Source: RGZA01 sp964568585 (GTDB lineage Bacteria; Pseudomonadota; Alphaproteobacteria; UBA9219; RGZA01). Taken from it: a DNA stretch of 23,717 bases. Position 1 is the stretch's first letter. Every line of letters starts with the position of its first letter. The notes beneath the pieces were generated by a model, which was not told the origin of the DNA, did not search any database, and saw nothing but the letters and a program-made list of their open reading frames with translations. Below are positions 6,253-15,430 of the stretch, piece by piece. The position numbers were made by a program, and so were the translations under genes. The DNA lies in NCBI GenBank assembly GCA_964568585.1, contig CAZMQI010000030.1, positions 1 to 23,717 of the forward strand, in the 5' to 3' direction.

Positions 6253-7941
6253 CTATACCCGCATCACATGCACTTCGGTCATTGGCTTTTTGCCGTAACG
6301 TTCATTCATTGCTCTACGCACCGCGTTCTTCACCGCATGTTGTACGGCAACGTCATCGATACGCTGGGATTTGGGCATGGTTTCAAACGCATCAATCACG
6401 GCGTTACGCGCGATATTCTTATCCTGTTCGCTGCGCGCACTGTCATCTACGCCAAAGCCTTTAATGGTGATTTGCGGATCGACCAAAAGCTGGCCTTTTT
6501 CATCTACCACCAAGGTCACAACGGCCATGCCGTTCCACATCATCTTGGTGCGGTCTTTGAATGCGCTGTCAGATAATGGGCGCACCTTGATACCATCCAA
6601 TACCCAGCGGCCCGATTGCACTTCGCCGACTTTTTCCGGTGCTTCTTTTGCGGATAAGCGAATGATTTGCCCGTTCGCTGGAATAAGCGAATGCGGCACT
6701 TGGCACAATTTGGCGATACGCGCATTTTCCAATTGGTGACGCATTTCGCCATGCACCGGCAATGCGATTTGCGGTCGCACCCATTGATACATCTGCGTCA
6801 ATTCATCTTGGCACGGATGGCCCGATACGTGGATAGGATAATCTTTGTCGGTCACAATCTGGATGCCTTGGCGTACCAGTGCGTTTTGAACTTTGGCGAT
6901 GGCTTTTTCATTTCCGGGGATTTCACGCGATGAATACATGACCACATCACCCTCCTCCAACGCCAACTCCTGATGGCTGTCGGTTGCAAGCTTGGTCAGC
7001 GCGGCGCGGAACTCGCCTTGGCTGCCAGTGCAGATATAAACGACCTTATCGCGCGGTACATATCCTGCTTCTTCTTCATTTAAAAAATGCACATCATTGG
7101 GAATATAGCCCGTATCACGTGCTGCTTGTTCCATGCGCCATAATGAACGCCCGACCAACGCTGTTTCGCGGCCATTTTCACGCGCCGCATAATAGATGGA
7201 AAGCAAGCGCGCAACATTGCTGGAAAAACACGTCACCACAATACGATGTTCGTAATTCTTGAAAATCTTACGGAATTGTTCACGCACATCTTTTTCAGAA
7301 CCGGAATGCCCCGGCACCATCGCATTAGTGGAATCCATGACGATGGCCAGAGTATCTTTGCTGCCCAGTGCTTTTAAAGTTTCCACATCACTGACATTTC
7401 CAACCATTGGCGCTGGGTCAAATTTCCAATCGCCCGTGTGCAGCACATTTCCGTGTTTGGTTTTGATGATGATGCAATTCGATTCAGGAATAGAATGCGT
7501 GATGTTCACCCATTGCATCTCGAACGGTCCCAGCTTCACGCTGCCCGATAACGGCACTTCGATAATTCTAATTTTATGTTGTAAATCACGCTCCTTCAGC
7601 TTGGCGCGCAATAATGCTGCCGTGAATGGCGTTGCATAAACGGGGCATTCCAATTGTGGCCACAGATATTCAATCGCGCCCAAATGATCTTCATGGCCGT
7701 GGGTTAGCACCAAACCCACTAAATCATGCTTACGTTCTGCAATAAACGTTGGGTCTGGCATAATTACATCGATGCCCGGCATAGTTTCATCGGCGAAGGT
7801 CACGCCCAAATCGACCATCAGCCATTTTCCGGCGGTGCCATACAGGCTGAGGTTCATTCCAATTTCGCCTGCACCGCCTAATGGCAAAAAATACAGCGCA
7901 TCGTCACCAGGACGATAAAGGTCTTTGGTCTTCGCGTTCAT
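6253..7941 (-). CDS. rnj: Ribonuclease J (metallo-beta-lactamase/beta-CASP)
   Basis: A 562-residue cytoplasmic RNase with 5'-3' exonuclease and possibly endonuclease activity; alphaproteobacterial homologues take part in rRNA 5'-end maturation and mRNA decay. The zinc motif HGHEDH (81-86), His149 (THS) and Asp171 (HTGDWKFD) of the beta-lactamase core are present. The beta-CASP part includes CTGSQGE (304-310), HVSGH (371-375) and PVHGE (395-399), the set that marks RNase J rather than CPSF-type or RNase Z enzymes. The C-terminal region (about 440-562) is the usual RNase J extension, with an arginine-rich helix near its end. The ATG overlaps the coaX stop as ATGA, so translation is probably coupled. 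The gene lies in the same transcription direction as the whole complex I operon. Confidence 0.94.
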   Translation of the reverse strand: MNAKTKDLYRPGDDALYFLPLGGAGEIGMNLSLYGTAGKWLMVDLGVTFADETMPGIDVIMPDPTFIAERKHDLVGLVLTHGHEDHLGAIEYLWPQLECPVYATPFTAALLRAKLKERDLQHKIRIIEVPLSGSVKLGPFEMQWVNITHSIPESNCIIIKTKHGNVLHTGDWKFDPAPMVGNVSDVETLKALGSKDTLAIVMDSTNAMVPGHSGSEKDVREQFRKIFKNYEHRIVVTCFSSNVARLLSIYYAARENGRETALVGRSLWRMEQAARDTGYIPNDVHFLNEEEAGYVPRDKVVYICTGSQGEFRAALTKLATDSHQELALEEGDVVMYSSREIPGNEKAIAKVQNALVRQGIQIVTDKDYPIHVSGHPCQDELTQMYQWVRPQIALPVHGEMRHQLENARIAKLCQVPHSLIPANGQIIRLSAKEAPEKVGEVQSGRWVLDGIKVRPLSDSAFKDRTKMMWNGMAVVTLVVDEKGQLLVDPQITIKGFGVDDSARSEQDKNIARNAVIDAFETMPKSQRIDDVAVQHAVKNAVRRAMNERYGKKPMTEVHVMRV

Positions 7942-8717
7942 TGCTTATTCTTTTCGTAAATCAGGCGCAGGCCCACAAGCGTTAAATCCATATCCACTTT
8001 TTGGATGATGGGCGTTCCTGTTTGGAACAACGGTGAAAGCCCGCCTGTGGCAATCACCGTCATGGGAGTCTTACTTATTTTTTCATATTCGGAGCGCAGC
8101 CGCGCAATCAATCCTTCAATGAGGCCGATATAGCCCCAATACACGCCGGACTGCATCGCTTCAATTGTCGTCGTACCAATCACATGCTGCGGTCTGTCTA
8201 CATTGATGCGCGGAAGTTTTGCCGCCGCCATGTGCAAAGCTTGCAATGACAGGTTGATGCCGGGCGCAATCGCGCCGCCACGATACCCTTCAGCATCCAC
8301 AACGTCGAATGTTGTCGCTGTGCCAAAATCGATGATAATCAGTGGTGGGCCGTATAAATGGCACGCGGCAACCGCGTTCACCAATCGATCTGCACCTACT
8401 TCCTGCGGGCGTGGCAACAATGCTTTGATACCCAATTCCATTTGCGTCTGGCCGATAATCAACGGCTCGCAATTGAAGAACTGGCGGCACAGGCTTTTGA
8501 GTGTGAAGTCTAAATCAGGCACCACGGATGCGATGATGGCAGCTTTAAAATCACTTGGTTTGATGCCCGCTTCCTTCAGCCAATGCGACAAGAACGCGTT
8601 GTATTCGTCCTTCGTGCGCTTGGGGTCGGTCGCGCTGCGCCACGCGCCTTTCAACGTCTGCCCATCATAGGCAGCAAAGACAACATTGGTATTTCCGGCA
8701 TCAATACACAGTAACAT
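7938..8717 (-). CDS. coaX: Type III pantothenate kinase
   Basis: Catalyses ATP-dependent phosphorylation of pantothenate, the first committed step of coenzyme A synthesis; the type III form is not inhibited by CoA and needs a monovalent cation in characterised members. The 259-residue protein belongs to the ASKHA fold. It shows the phosphate motif DAGNT (6-10), GADRLVN (108-114) and DFGTATTFD (130-138), followed by GGAIAPGINLS and a late ATGG motif. All expected motifs are intact and the length is normal. It starts immediately after the birA stop with no gap and overlaps the RNase J gene by four bases. The birA-coaX pair is a recurrent arrangement, and both products serve cofactor metabolism. 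Confidence 0.95.
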   Translation of the reverse strand: MLLCIDAGNTNVVFAAYDGQTLKGAWRSATDPKRTKDEYNAFLSHWLKEAGIKPSDFKAAIIASVVPDLDFTLKSLCRQFFNCEPLIIGQTQMELGIKALLPRPQEVGADRLVNAVAACHLYGPPLIIIDFGTATTFDVVDAEGYRGGAIAPGINLSLQALHMAAAKLPRINVDRPQHVIGTTTIEAMQSGVYWGYIGLIEGLIARLRSEYEKISKTPMTVIATGGLSPLFQTGTPIIQKVDMDLTLVGLRLIYEKNKQ

Positions 8718-9503
8718 TCAATCGCTCATAACTTTCTCGGGAAAGAAAACATCGCCATGCGTGATACGATGCACAAGGCCGTCGCTTTCTTTCAGCAGCA
8801 AGGCGCCGCTTTCTTCATCCACGCCCATAAATGTGCCGGTGATTTTTCCGCCATCCGGCAGAAACTCCGATACACGAACAGATATGGTTTCACCTAAGTT
8901 TTTAGCAAGATTTAGCCATGCAGGGCGAATGTTTTTAAGTCCCAATGCCTGCCAATTTTGGTAAAGCGGCTCGAATTGCTGTAAAATATGGGTCAGAACG
9001 GCTTCAGGAGTCACATCTTGCTGTTTGGCACCTTCCAGAAACAGATTGGTAGCGGGGAATAATGCGCCATCTGGGTGATTGCGGCAGTTCACGCCAAAGC
9101 CAACCAGCATCGCTTTTTTGCCGGATTGCGTGTGATGCGCTTCCAATAATATGCCGGAGATTTTCTTGGAATTGACCAAAACATCATTCGGCCATTTCAC
9201 CTGTACCTGAACTCTGTTCGATAAAATATTCTGCAAACTTTCCGCAATCGCCAACGACAACACAAAACACAGTTGCGGCCATTCAATTTCGGGACGGTCT
9301 GGTTGCAACACCAACGTCGCATAGAGATTGCCTGGTGGTGATGACCATGTGCGGTTACCGCGTCCGCGGCCACCTGCTTGTTCTTTAGCGGTTATTACAC
9401 TGCGATCATGTGCAGCACCTTCATCCAGAAAGCGTGCAGCTTCCTCGTTCGTACTTCCAACTTTTTCAAGCGAGATATAGGTATAGCCCGGAGGCAGTTC
9501 CAT
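8718..9503 (-). CDS. birA: Biotin--[acetyl-CoA-carboxylase] ligase, catalytic domain only
   Basis: Makes biotinyl-5'-AMP and attaches biotin to the carboxyl carrier protein of acetyl-CoA carboxylase and other biotin enzymes. The 261-residue protein begins directly with the catalytic domain: VGSTNEEA (15-22), the adenylate loop GRGRGNR (45-51), VKWPNDV and KISGILLE, followed by a short C-terminal SH3-like domain. The N-terminal winged helix that makes the E. coli protein a repressor of bio genes is missing, so this is a group I enzyme without DNA-binding function. It follows nuoN after a 25-base A/T-rich gap with no obvious ribosome binding site; the start codon lies at one end of a 15-base A/T-rich inverted repeat (9501-9515). 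Confidence 0.94.
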   Translation of the reverse strand: MELPPGYTYISLEKVGSTNEEAARFLDEGAAHDRSVITAKEQAGGRGRGNRTWSSPPGNLYATLVLQPDRPEIEWPQLCFVLSLAIAESLQNILSNRVQVQVKWPNDVLVNSKKISGILLEAHHTQSGKKAMLVGFGVNCRNHPDGALFPATNLFLEGAKQQDVTPEAVLTHILQQFEPLYQNWQALGLKNIRPAWLNLAKNLGETISVRVSEFLPDGGKITGTFMGVDEESGALLLKESDGLVHRITHGDVFFPEKVMSD

Positions 9504-9528
9504 ATTTTAAATATGCCAAATAATTAAA

Positions 9529-10965
9529 TTAATTTATCAGTGCTTGTGCTGCATGTTGCGTCAGCGTGAGCGCCCAATCCGGCTTCACGGCAAGTGCCAG
9601 TATAAACAGCACTGTAACGCCAAGCAAGGTTGCAACGCCCCAGCCGGAAACACGGTCAAACGGTTCCATCTGCTTATCAAAATACATAATTTTAATGACG
9701 CGCAGATAGTAAAACGCACCCACCACGCTTAGGCATACGCCGAGTACTGCAAGCCATACATAGCCAGCTTCTACGGCAGCCAAGAACACATAGAACTTGC
9801 TGAAGAACCCAGCCAGCGGCGGAATACCCATCATCGAGAACATGAACACGGTCATAATCGCCGCAAGCGCAGGGCGCGTCTTGGATAGGCCAGCCAAATC
9901 ACTGATCTGTTCCAGATACACATCATCGCGGCGCAGCGAGAGGATGATACCGAATGCACCAAGTGTCATCGGCAGATAGATGAGAAGATATAATAACGTT
10001 GCCTGCACGCCTTCAACGCCGCCAGCCACAAGACCAACCAACGCAAACCCAACATGCCCGATGGAGCTGTAGGCCATCATGCGTTTGATATTGCTTTGTG
10101 CGATAGCCGCGAACGCGCCAAGCGCCATAGATGCAACCGATAACACCAGCATGATGGGGGTTGATTGAGCCAGCAGGCCGGAAAACGGCACATACAGAAG
10201 TTTAATCAGCAGCGCAATGCCAGCAAGTTTGGGAGCCGCCGCAAAGAATGCGGTGACGGGCGTTGGCGCGCCTTCGTACACATCCGGTGTCCACATATGG
10301 AACGGCACAGCAGAAATTTTGAATGCCATGGCAGCAAGAATGAATACAAAACCTAGCACCAATTCAACGGGCGGCTTACCTGCTACTACAACTTCATGCA
10401 GTTTGCTGAACAAAACAGTGCCTGTACCGCCATAAATGAGCGAGATACCATAAAGCAGTAGGCCGGATGCCAAAGCGCCAAGCACGAAATACTTCAAACC
10501 AGCTTCGGATGATTTGGCATTATCGCGGCGGAACGCGGCCAGCACATATAACGTCAAGCTTTGCAGTTCCAAGCCCATATACAAACCAAGCAAGCTTTCC
10601 GCAGACACCATCAACATCATACCAAGCGTGGCAAAGAGAATGAGTACGGGGTATTCCGGGCGGCTGAGTTTGGATGATTTAAGGAAATGCTGGCTGAGCA
10701 CCAAAGATGCAAGCGCAGAGAGCAGCAGTAATATTTTGACCAACAATACATAGGCGTTCGAACCCACATGCCCGCCCATGACGATAGCTTTGGCTGCCTC
10801 GTGATGGGAAGCTGTAAACATCGCAATGATGAAGACAATACCGGTTACGAAGGTAATTTTGCCCGTGGCTTTATCACCCGCAATTGCGCCCCACAACAAC
10901 AGCACCATTCCGGCACAGGCCAGAAAAATTTCAGAAGCAACAGGATATAGATCAGTCATGTTCAT
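9529..10965 (-). CDS. nuoN: NADH-quinone oxidoreductase subunit N (antiporter-like)
   Basis: One of three Mrp-antiporter-like proton-channel subunits of complex I, placed in the membrane arm next to NuoK. It has 478 residues and about fourteen predicted membrane helices. Family signatures include LGLYMGLELQSLTLYVLAA (with the conserved helix-5 Glu), LKYFVLGALASGLLLYG, AFKISAVPFHMWTPDVYEG with its proton-path Lys, and APTPVTAFFAAAPKLAG. It ends the nuo operon proper; nuoM ends two bases before its start. The start MNMTDLYPVASEIF gives a normal bacterial length. Confidence 0.96.
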   Translation of the reverse strand: MNMTDLYPVASEIFLACAGMVLLLWGAIAGDKATGKITFVTGIVFIIAMFTASHHEAAKAIVMGGHVGSNAYVLLVKILLLLSALASLVLSQHFLKSSKLSRPEYPVLILFATLGMMLMVSAESLLGLYMGLELQSLTLYVLAAFRRDNAKSSEAGLKYFVLGALASGLLLYGISLIYGGTGTVLFSKLHEVVVAGKPPVELVLGFVFILAAMAFKISAVPFHMWTPDVYEGAPTPVTAFFAAAPKLAGIALLIKLLYVPFSGLLAQSTPIMLVLSVASMALGAFAAIAQSNIKRMMAYSSIGHVGFALVGLVAGGVEGVQATLLYLLIYLPMTLGAFGIILSLRRDDVYLEQISDLAGLSKTRPALAAIMTVFMFSMMGIPPLAGFFSKFYVFLAAVEAGYVWLAVLGVCLSVVGAFYYLRVIKIMYFDKQMEPFDRVSGWGVATLLGVTVLFILALAVKPDWALTLTQHAAQALIN

Positions 10966-10967
10966 GA

Positions 10968-12539
10968 TTAATGCTCACCCCGTATGGCGGGTTTCTTGGT
11001 TGGGAGCTGCGTTTGAGTATTGGGTAATACTTCTGATATGACAGGCGCGCCGCGATGATAGGCTTCCACAATGGCTTTCAAGGTTGGTGCGGTGATGTCT
11101 TTGAATGCAGCAGGTTGAATACCCATCCATAAGGTCAGTACAGCCAGCGGAATGAACACGGCGTATTCTTTCCATGTTAAATCCTTCATTTCCGCAACAT
11201 CGGGTTTGGTCAGCGGGCCAAAGAATACACGGCGGTATAACCACAACATGTAGGATGCGCCAAGGATAACGCCCAGACCAGCAACCGCCGCCATCCAAGT
11301 GTTCACCATAAAGGCACCCTGCATTGTCAGCAATTCACCGACAAAGCCACTAGTTCCCGGAAAGCCGATGGAGGCCATGGTGAACAACATGGCAAATAAT
11401 GCGAAGTGCGGCATGTTGTTGACAACACCGCCATAGCGGGAAATCTCACGCGTATGCAACCGGTCGTACAGTACGCCAACGCAAAGGAATAATGCGGATG
11501 ACACAATCGTGTGTGACAGCATCACCATCACGCTGCCTTCCATCCCCTGCTGCGTTCCGGTGAACGCACCCATCGTCACGTAACCCATATGGGCGACGGA
11601 TGAATAGGCAATCAACTTCTTCAAATCGCCCTGCACCAAAGCCACGAGCGACGTATAGACAATCGCTATCCCCGATAAAATGAACATGAGGTTAGTGAAT
11701 TCATGGCTGGCCTCAGGAAGCATCTGCATCGAAATGCGGATGAAGCCATACCCCCCCATTTTAAGAAGAATACCCGCCAAAATAACCGAACCCGTTGTTG
11801 GCGCTTCCACGTGGGCGAAAGGCAGCCATGTGTGAACCGGCCACATCGGCGTTTTGACAGCAAAGGATGCAAAGAACGCGAACCACAACCATGTCTGCCA
11901 TTCCTTGGGGAAATGGGCGTTGAACATCGCGGTCATGTCGGTGGTATGCATGTGAATGCACATTGCCATCACGGCAACGAGCATCAATACAGAACCCAGT
12001 AATGTGTAGATAAAGAATTTATACGCAGCATGCACTCGGCCCGAACCGCCCCACACACCGATAAGCAGGAACATGGGCAATAGCACGCCTTCGAAGAATA
12101 CATAGAACAGAATGAAATCCAGCGCGGAGAACATGCCGATCATCATTGTTTCCAGAACCAGCAGCGCGATCATGAATTCACGTACGCGTTCCTTCACGCT
12201 ATCCCATGCGGCCAAAATACATAGCGGCATCAGGAATGCAGATGCGACGACGAACCAGACCGATAATCCATCGATGCCTTTTTTATAAAGCACCTTCACA
12301 TCGCCCAATTGCATCCAATCGGCCTGTTCCACAAACTGGAAGCCGGTAAAATTGCCATCGAAATGGAACAGAATGAATGCAGCAACCGCAAAGGTCGCCA
12401 CGCTTGTCCAGAATGCGATGTGTTTTGCCGTATTATCAGTGCCCGCACCATGCCCAGGCAACAGCATCAACACCGCAACGCCAACCAGCGGCAGGAAGTT
12501 GACGATGGATAGTAATGGAAGTTGCAATAGTTGTTCCAT
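10968..12539 (-). CDS. nuoM: NADH-quinone oxidoreductase subunit M (antiporter-like)
   Basis: Middle antiporter-like proton-pumping subunit of complex I, 523 residues with about fourteen membrane helices. Characteristic stretches are FEGVLLPMFLLIGVWGG (the conserved helix-5 Glu is in FEG), AVKTPMWPVHTWLPFAHVEAPT (the conserved Lys), GILLKMGGYGFIR, and AYSSVAHMGYV. No break or missing residue is visible. It lies three bases after nuoL and two bases before nuoN, as expected for the ordered L-M-N block. Confidence 0.96.
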   Translation of the reverse strand: MEQLLQLPLLSIVNFLPLVGVAVLMLLPGHGAGTDNTAKHIAFWTSVATFAVAAFILFHFDGNFTGFQFVEQADWMQLGDVKVLYKKGIDGLSVWFVVASAFLMPLCILAAWDSVKERVREFMIALLVLETMMIGMFSALDFILFYVFFEGVLLPMFLLIGVWGGSGRVHAAYKFFIYTLLGSVLMLVAVMAMCIHMHTTDMTAMFNAHFPKEWQTWLWFAFFASFAVKTPMWPVHTWLPFAHVEAPTTGSVILAGILLKMGGYGFIRISMQMLPEASHEFTNLMFILSGIAIVYTSLVALVQGDLKKLIAYSSVAHMGYVTMGAFTGTQQGMEGSVMVMLSHTIVSSALFLCVGVLYDRLHTREISRYGGVVNNMPHFALFAMLFTMASIGFPGTSGFVGELLTMQGAFMVNTWMAAVAGLGVILGASYMLWLYRRVFFGPLTKPDVAEMKDLTWKEYAVFIPLAVLTLWMGIQPAAFKDITAPTLKAIVEAYHRGAPVISEVLPNTQTQLPTKKPAIRGEH

Positions 12540-12542
12540 GGT

Positions 12543-14489
12543 TTAAGCCCTCCCAATCCAGATAAGGAAGGCAACAAGGCCAATCACCACCGCAAAAGCA
12601 TAGTGATAGATGTAACCGGTTTGCAATTTGCTAACCTGCGCTGCCGCAGTTTTTGAAAGCGCGGATATCCCATCAGGGCCAAGTCCATCAATCATTTTAT
12701 TATCCCCGAACTGGAAGAAGAGACGGCCAAGCACATTCGTGCCCTTCACAAAGATGAAGTTATAAATCTCATCAAAGTAATATTTGTTGAACACAAGTTT
12801 GTAGATGGGGCCAAAACTGCGCGCGATAACCGCAGGAACACCTTTCCATGGGCCATAGAACAATACGGCAAAGATAATCCCGCTAAACGCAGCCACCAGC
12901 GGCGCAAGCTTCACCCATTGCGGAACATGGTGCATGCCTTCCATGGCGGGATGGCTATCCAGAACCAGCAATGCGTTACGCCAGAAATGCTCTAGCTCTT
13001 CCTTTTCTGTGAAATAGTCAAAGAACACGATACCGGCAACCAATGCACCAGCTGCCAGCACAAATAAGGGGATTAGCATCACCGGCGGGCTTTCATGGGC
13101 ATGTTCAAGCACATGATGATCGCCATTGTGCTTGCCGTGGAACGTCATCATTAGCAAACGCCATGAATAGAATGCAGTCATGAAGGCCGCTGCGATACCC
13201 ATCCAGTACGCGAACTCCCCTACGCCGCTATGTGCGGCAAAGGCTGCTTCTAAAATCGCATCCTTGGAATAAAAACCTGCAAAGCCATAAAGACCAGGAA
13301 TACCAATACCCGCCAATGCCAGCGAACCAATCCACATCAACACGTATGTTGTTGGAATAATCTTCCAGATACCGCCCATCTTACGCATGTCTTGCTCACC
13401 CGACAGCGCATGGATGACAGACCCCGCCCCAAGGAACAGCAATGCCTTGAAGAACGCATGGGTCATTAAATGGAAAATGGAAACAGAATATGCCGACACG
13501 CCTGCCGCAAAGAACATGTAGCCAAGCTGGCTCATGGTTGAATACGCAATCACGCGCTTGATATCGAATTGCGTGAGGCCAATCGTTGCAGCAACAATAC
13601 ATGTCAGTGCGCCAATAATAGTGATGACCATAAGGGCGATGGGCGCATATTCAAATAAGGGTGATAGCCGTGCAGTCATGAACACGCCTGCAGTCACCAT
13701 GGTAGCAGCATGAATAAGTGCGGAAACGGGCGTCGGGCCTTCCATCGCATCTGGCAGCCATGTATGAAGGAATAATTGCGCGGATTTACCCATCGCGCCC
13801 ACAAACAACAACAAGCAAACGGTATCAAGCGCAGAAAGCCTCATACCAAGGAAATGCATGTCTTTGCCGACAAAACTCTTTGCTTGTTCGAAAATCGGCG
13901 CGAATTCAACTGTGTTGAACATATAAAAGCAGCCAAAGATGCCCAGCACAAAGCCGAAATCACCCACGCGGTTGACAAGGAACGCCTTGATGGATGCGTT
14001 GTTAGCGCTTTCTTTTTCATACCAGAAATTAATGAGCAGGTACGATGCAAGCCCCACGCCTTCCCAGCCAAAGAACATCTGGATAAGGTTATCGCCCGTC
14101 ACCAGCATCAACATGAAGAAGGTGAAGAGCGACAAATAGCACATGAAACGCGGCTGGCACTTATCATGGCTCATATAGCCAACCGAATAGATATGCACAC
14201 AGGTGGAAACAATGGACACCACGCCAACCATGATGGCGGTCAGCGTATCCCACATCACGCTCCAATTAGCTTTGAAGTCACCGGATTCAATCCACGGCAT
14301 CAATACATAGCTGCTGCTATGACCATCCAGGGCAACATGCTTGAATTGCATAACGGCAACAACCGTTAGCGCAAGCATAAAGCCGCAGGTCACGAATTGC
14401 GATGCGCGGTCGCCTATCTTTCGGCCAAAGAAACCAGTTATCAGGGCGCCGAATAGTGGAAAAAACAGGGCAAGTACTTCAATTGGCAT
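12543..14489 (-). CDS. nuoL: NADH-quinone oxidoreductase subunit L (distal antiporter-like)
   Basis: Distal proton-channel subunit of complex I. The 648-residue length is normal and allows for the extra C-terminal helices and the long lateral helix that runs along the membrane arm (about residues 525-615). Visible signatures are MFFGWEGVGLASYLLI (the conserved helix-5 Glu is in WEG), GAMGKSAQLFLHTWLPDAMEGPTPVSALIHAATMV (broken here over the reading at about 231-266, with the conserved Lys and His) and AYSTMSQLGYM. A histidine-rich cytoplasmic or periplasmic loop (FHGKHNGDHHVLEHAHES) is common in this subunit. It is separated from nuoK and nuoM by three bases each. Confidence 0.96.
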   Translation of the reverse strand: MPIEVLALFFPLFGALITGFFGRKIGDRASQFVTCGFMLALTVVAVMQFKHVALDGHSSSYVLMPWIESGDFKANWSVMWDTLTAIMVGVVSIVSTCVHIYSVGYMSHDKCQPRFMCYLSLFTFFMLMLVTGDNLIQMFFGWEGVGLASYLLINFWYEKESANNASIKAFLVNRVGDFGFVLGIFGCFYMFNTVEFAPIFEQAKSFVGKDMHFLGMRLSALDTVCLLLFVGAMGKSAQLFLHTWLPDAMEGPTPVSALIHAATMVTAGVFMTARLSPLFEYAPIALMVITIIGALTCIVAATIGLTQFDIKRVIAYSTMSQLGYMFFAAGVSAYSVSIFHLMTHAFFKALLFLGAGSVIHALSGEQDMRKMGGIWKIIPTTYVLMWIGSLALAGIGIPGLYGFAGFYSKDAILEAAFAAHSGVGEFAYWMGIAAAFMTAFYSWRLLMMTFHGKHNGDHHVLEHAHESPPVMLIPLFVLAAGALVAGIVFFDYFTEKEELEHFWRNALLVLDSHPAMEGMHHVPQWVKLAPLVAAFSGIIFAVLFYGPWKGVPAVIARSFGPIYKLVFNKYYFDEIYNFIFVKGTNVLGRLFFQFGDNKMIDGLGPDGISALSKTAAAQVSKLQTGYIYHYAFAVVIGLVAFLIWIGRA

Positions 14490-14492
14490 CGG

Positions 14493-14804
14493 TTAGCCCT
14501 TCATCATATTAATATCGTCAACCGCGATGGTATTGCGGTTGCGGAAATAGACCACAAGTATGGCAAGCCCAATGGCTGCTTCAGCAGCCGCAACAGTCAG
14601 CACGAATAGAGTGAAGATTTGTCCAGTTAAGTCCCCAAGCTGCGCGCCAAAGGCAACGAAGTTGATGTTCACCGACAGCAAAATCAATTCAATCGACATC
14701 AAGATAACGATAATGTTCTTGCGGTTCAGGAAAATACCGAACACGCCGATGGTAAACAGAATAGCGGCAACCGCCAAAAAGTGATGAATGGTGATGGGCA
14801 TCAT
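14493..14804 (-). CDS. nuoK: NADH-quinone oxidoreductase subunit K
   Basis: Small membrane subunit of complex I, 103 residues with three membrane helices, equivalent to mitochondrial ND4L. It has the expected pattern: a first helix ending in GIFLNRKNIIVILMSIELIL with the essential Glu of helix 2, then NFVAFGAQLGDLTGQIFTLF, then VAAAEAAIGLAILV with the second conserved Glu. Both carboxylates belong to the central hydrophilic axis of the enzyme. Its ATG overlaps the nuoJ stop codon by four bases; nuoL follows after three bases. Confidence 0.96.
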   Translation of the reverse strand: MMPITIHHFLAVAAILFTIGVFGIFLNRKNIIVILMSIELILLSVNINFVAFGAQLGDLTGQIFTLFVLTVAAAEAAIGLAILVVYFRNRNTIAVDDINMMKG

Positions 14805-15424
14805 ATGCCTGCTCCCTTTTGAACTTTGCGTACTTCAATCGCATCACTGCGCTTGCGGGTGATTTGGCTGTTGATATTCTGGCGAAGCACGCCGCCACGG
14901 TCGCGCAGCGTGAGCACAATCGCGCCAATCATCGCCACCAGCAAAATCAGGCCGGCAATCTGGAACGGGTACACATAATCGGTATATAAAATCTGGCCAA
15001 TCGCCTGAGTGTTGGTCTTGGCCAGCGTTTTGGCAACTGGCGACAGAATGCTTGCCCCTGCGGTTGGCAGGCTTTGCCAATTCATCGCGGTCATCACCAT
15101 TTGTGACACCAGAACAAGACCAACCAAAATGCCAACTGGTAATGATTTCCAAACGCCCTTGCGTAATTCTTCGAAATTGATGTCGAGCATCATAACGACG
15201 AACAGGAACAGCACGGCGACAGCGCCAACATAGACGATGACAAGGATAAATGCTGCGAATTCCGCGCCAAGCAACAGGAATAAACCCGCCGCATTAAAGA
15301 ATGCGAGGATAAGGAATAGAACCGAATGCACAGGGTTGCGCGATGCCACCACCATCATGGCAGAAAGCACCAGCACGGTTGAGAAAAGATAGAATAAAAT
15401 AGAGGTCGCAAGTTCTGGCGTCAT
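14801..15424 (-). CDS. nuoJ: NADH-quinone oxidoreductase subunit J
   Basis: Membrane subunit of complex I, equivalent to mitochondrial ND6, 207 residues with five predicted membrane helices. It carries the family segment ASRNPVHSVLFLILAFFNAAG (in two parts), LLLGAEFAAFILVIVYVGAVAVLF with the conserved Tyr and Gly of the pi-bulge helix, and a last helix around AGLILLVAMIGAIVLTLRDR. The C-terminal tail is basic (RKRSDAIEVRKVQKG). It starts six bases after nuoI and overlaps nuoK. Confidence 0.95.
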   Translation of the reverse strand: MTPELATSILFYLFSTVLVLSAMMVVASRNPVHSVLFLILAFFNAAGLFLLLGAEFAAFILVIVYVGAVAVLFLFVVMMLDINFEELRKGVWKSLPVGILVGLVLVSQMVMTAMNWQSLPTAGASILSPVAKTLAKTNTQAIGQILYTDYVYPFQIAGLILLVAMIGAIVLTLRDRGGVLRQNINSQITRKRSDAIEVRKVQKGAGI

Positions 15425-15430
15425 AATGGC

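Noticed and set aside
8203..8670. A 155-codon plus-strand open frame opposite coaX
   Set aside because: It lies wholly within coaX, which has intact kinase motifs; the plus-strand product shows no recognisable fold or ribosome binding site.
13776..14369. A 197-codon open frame on the plus strand opposite nuoL
   Set aside because: It is antisense to a clear membrane subunit; its translation is rich in His, Gln and Asn with no domain pattern, as expected for the complement of hydrophobic codons.
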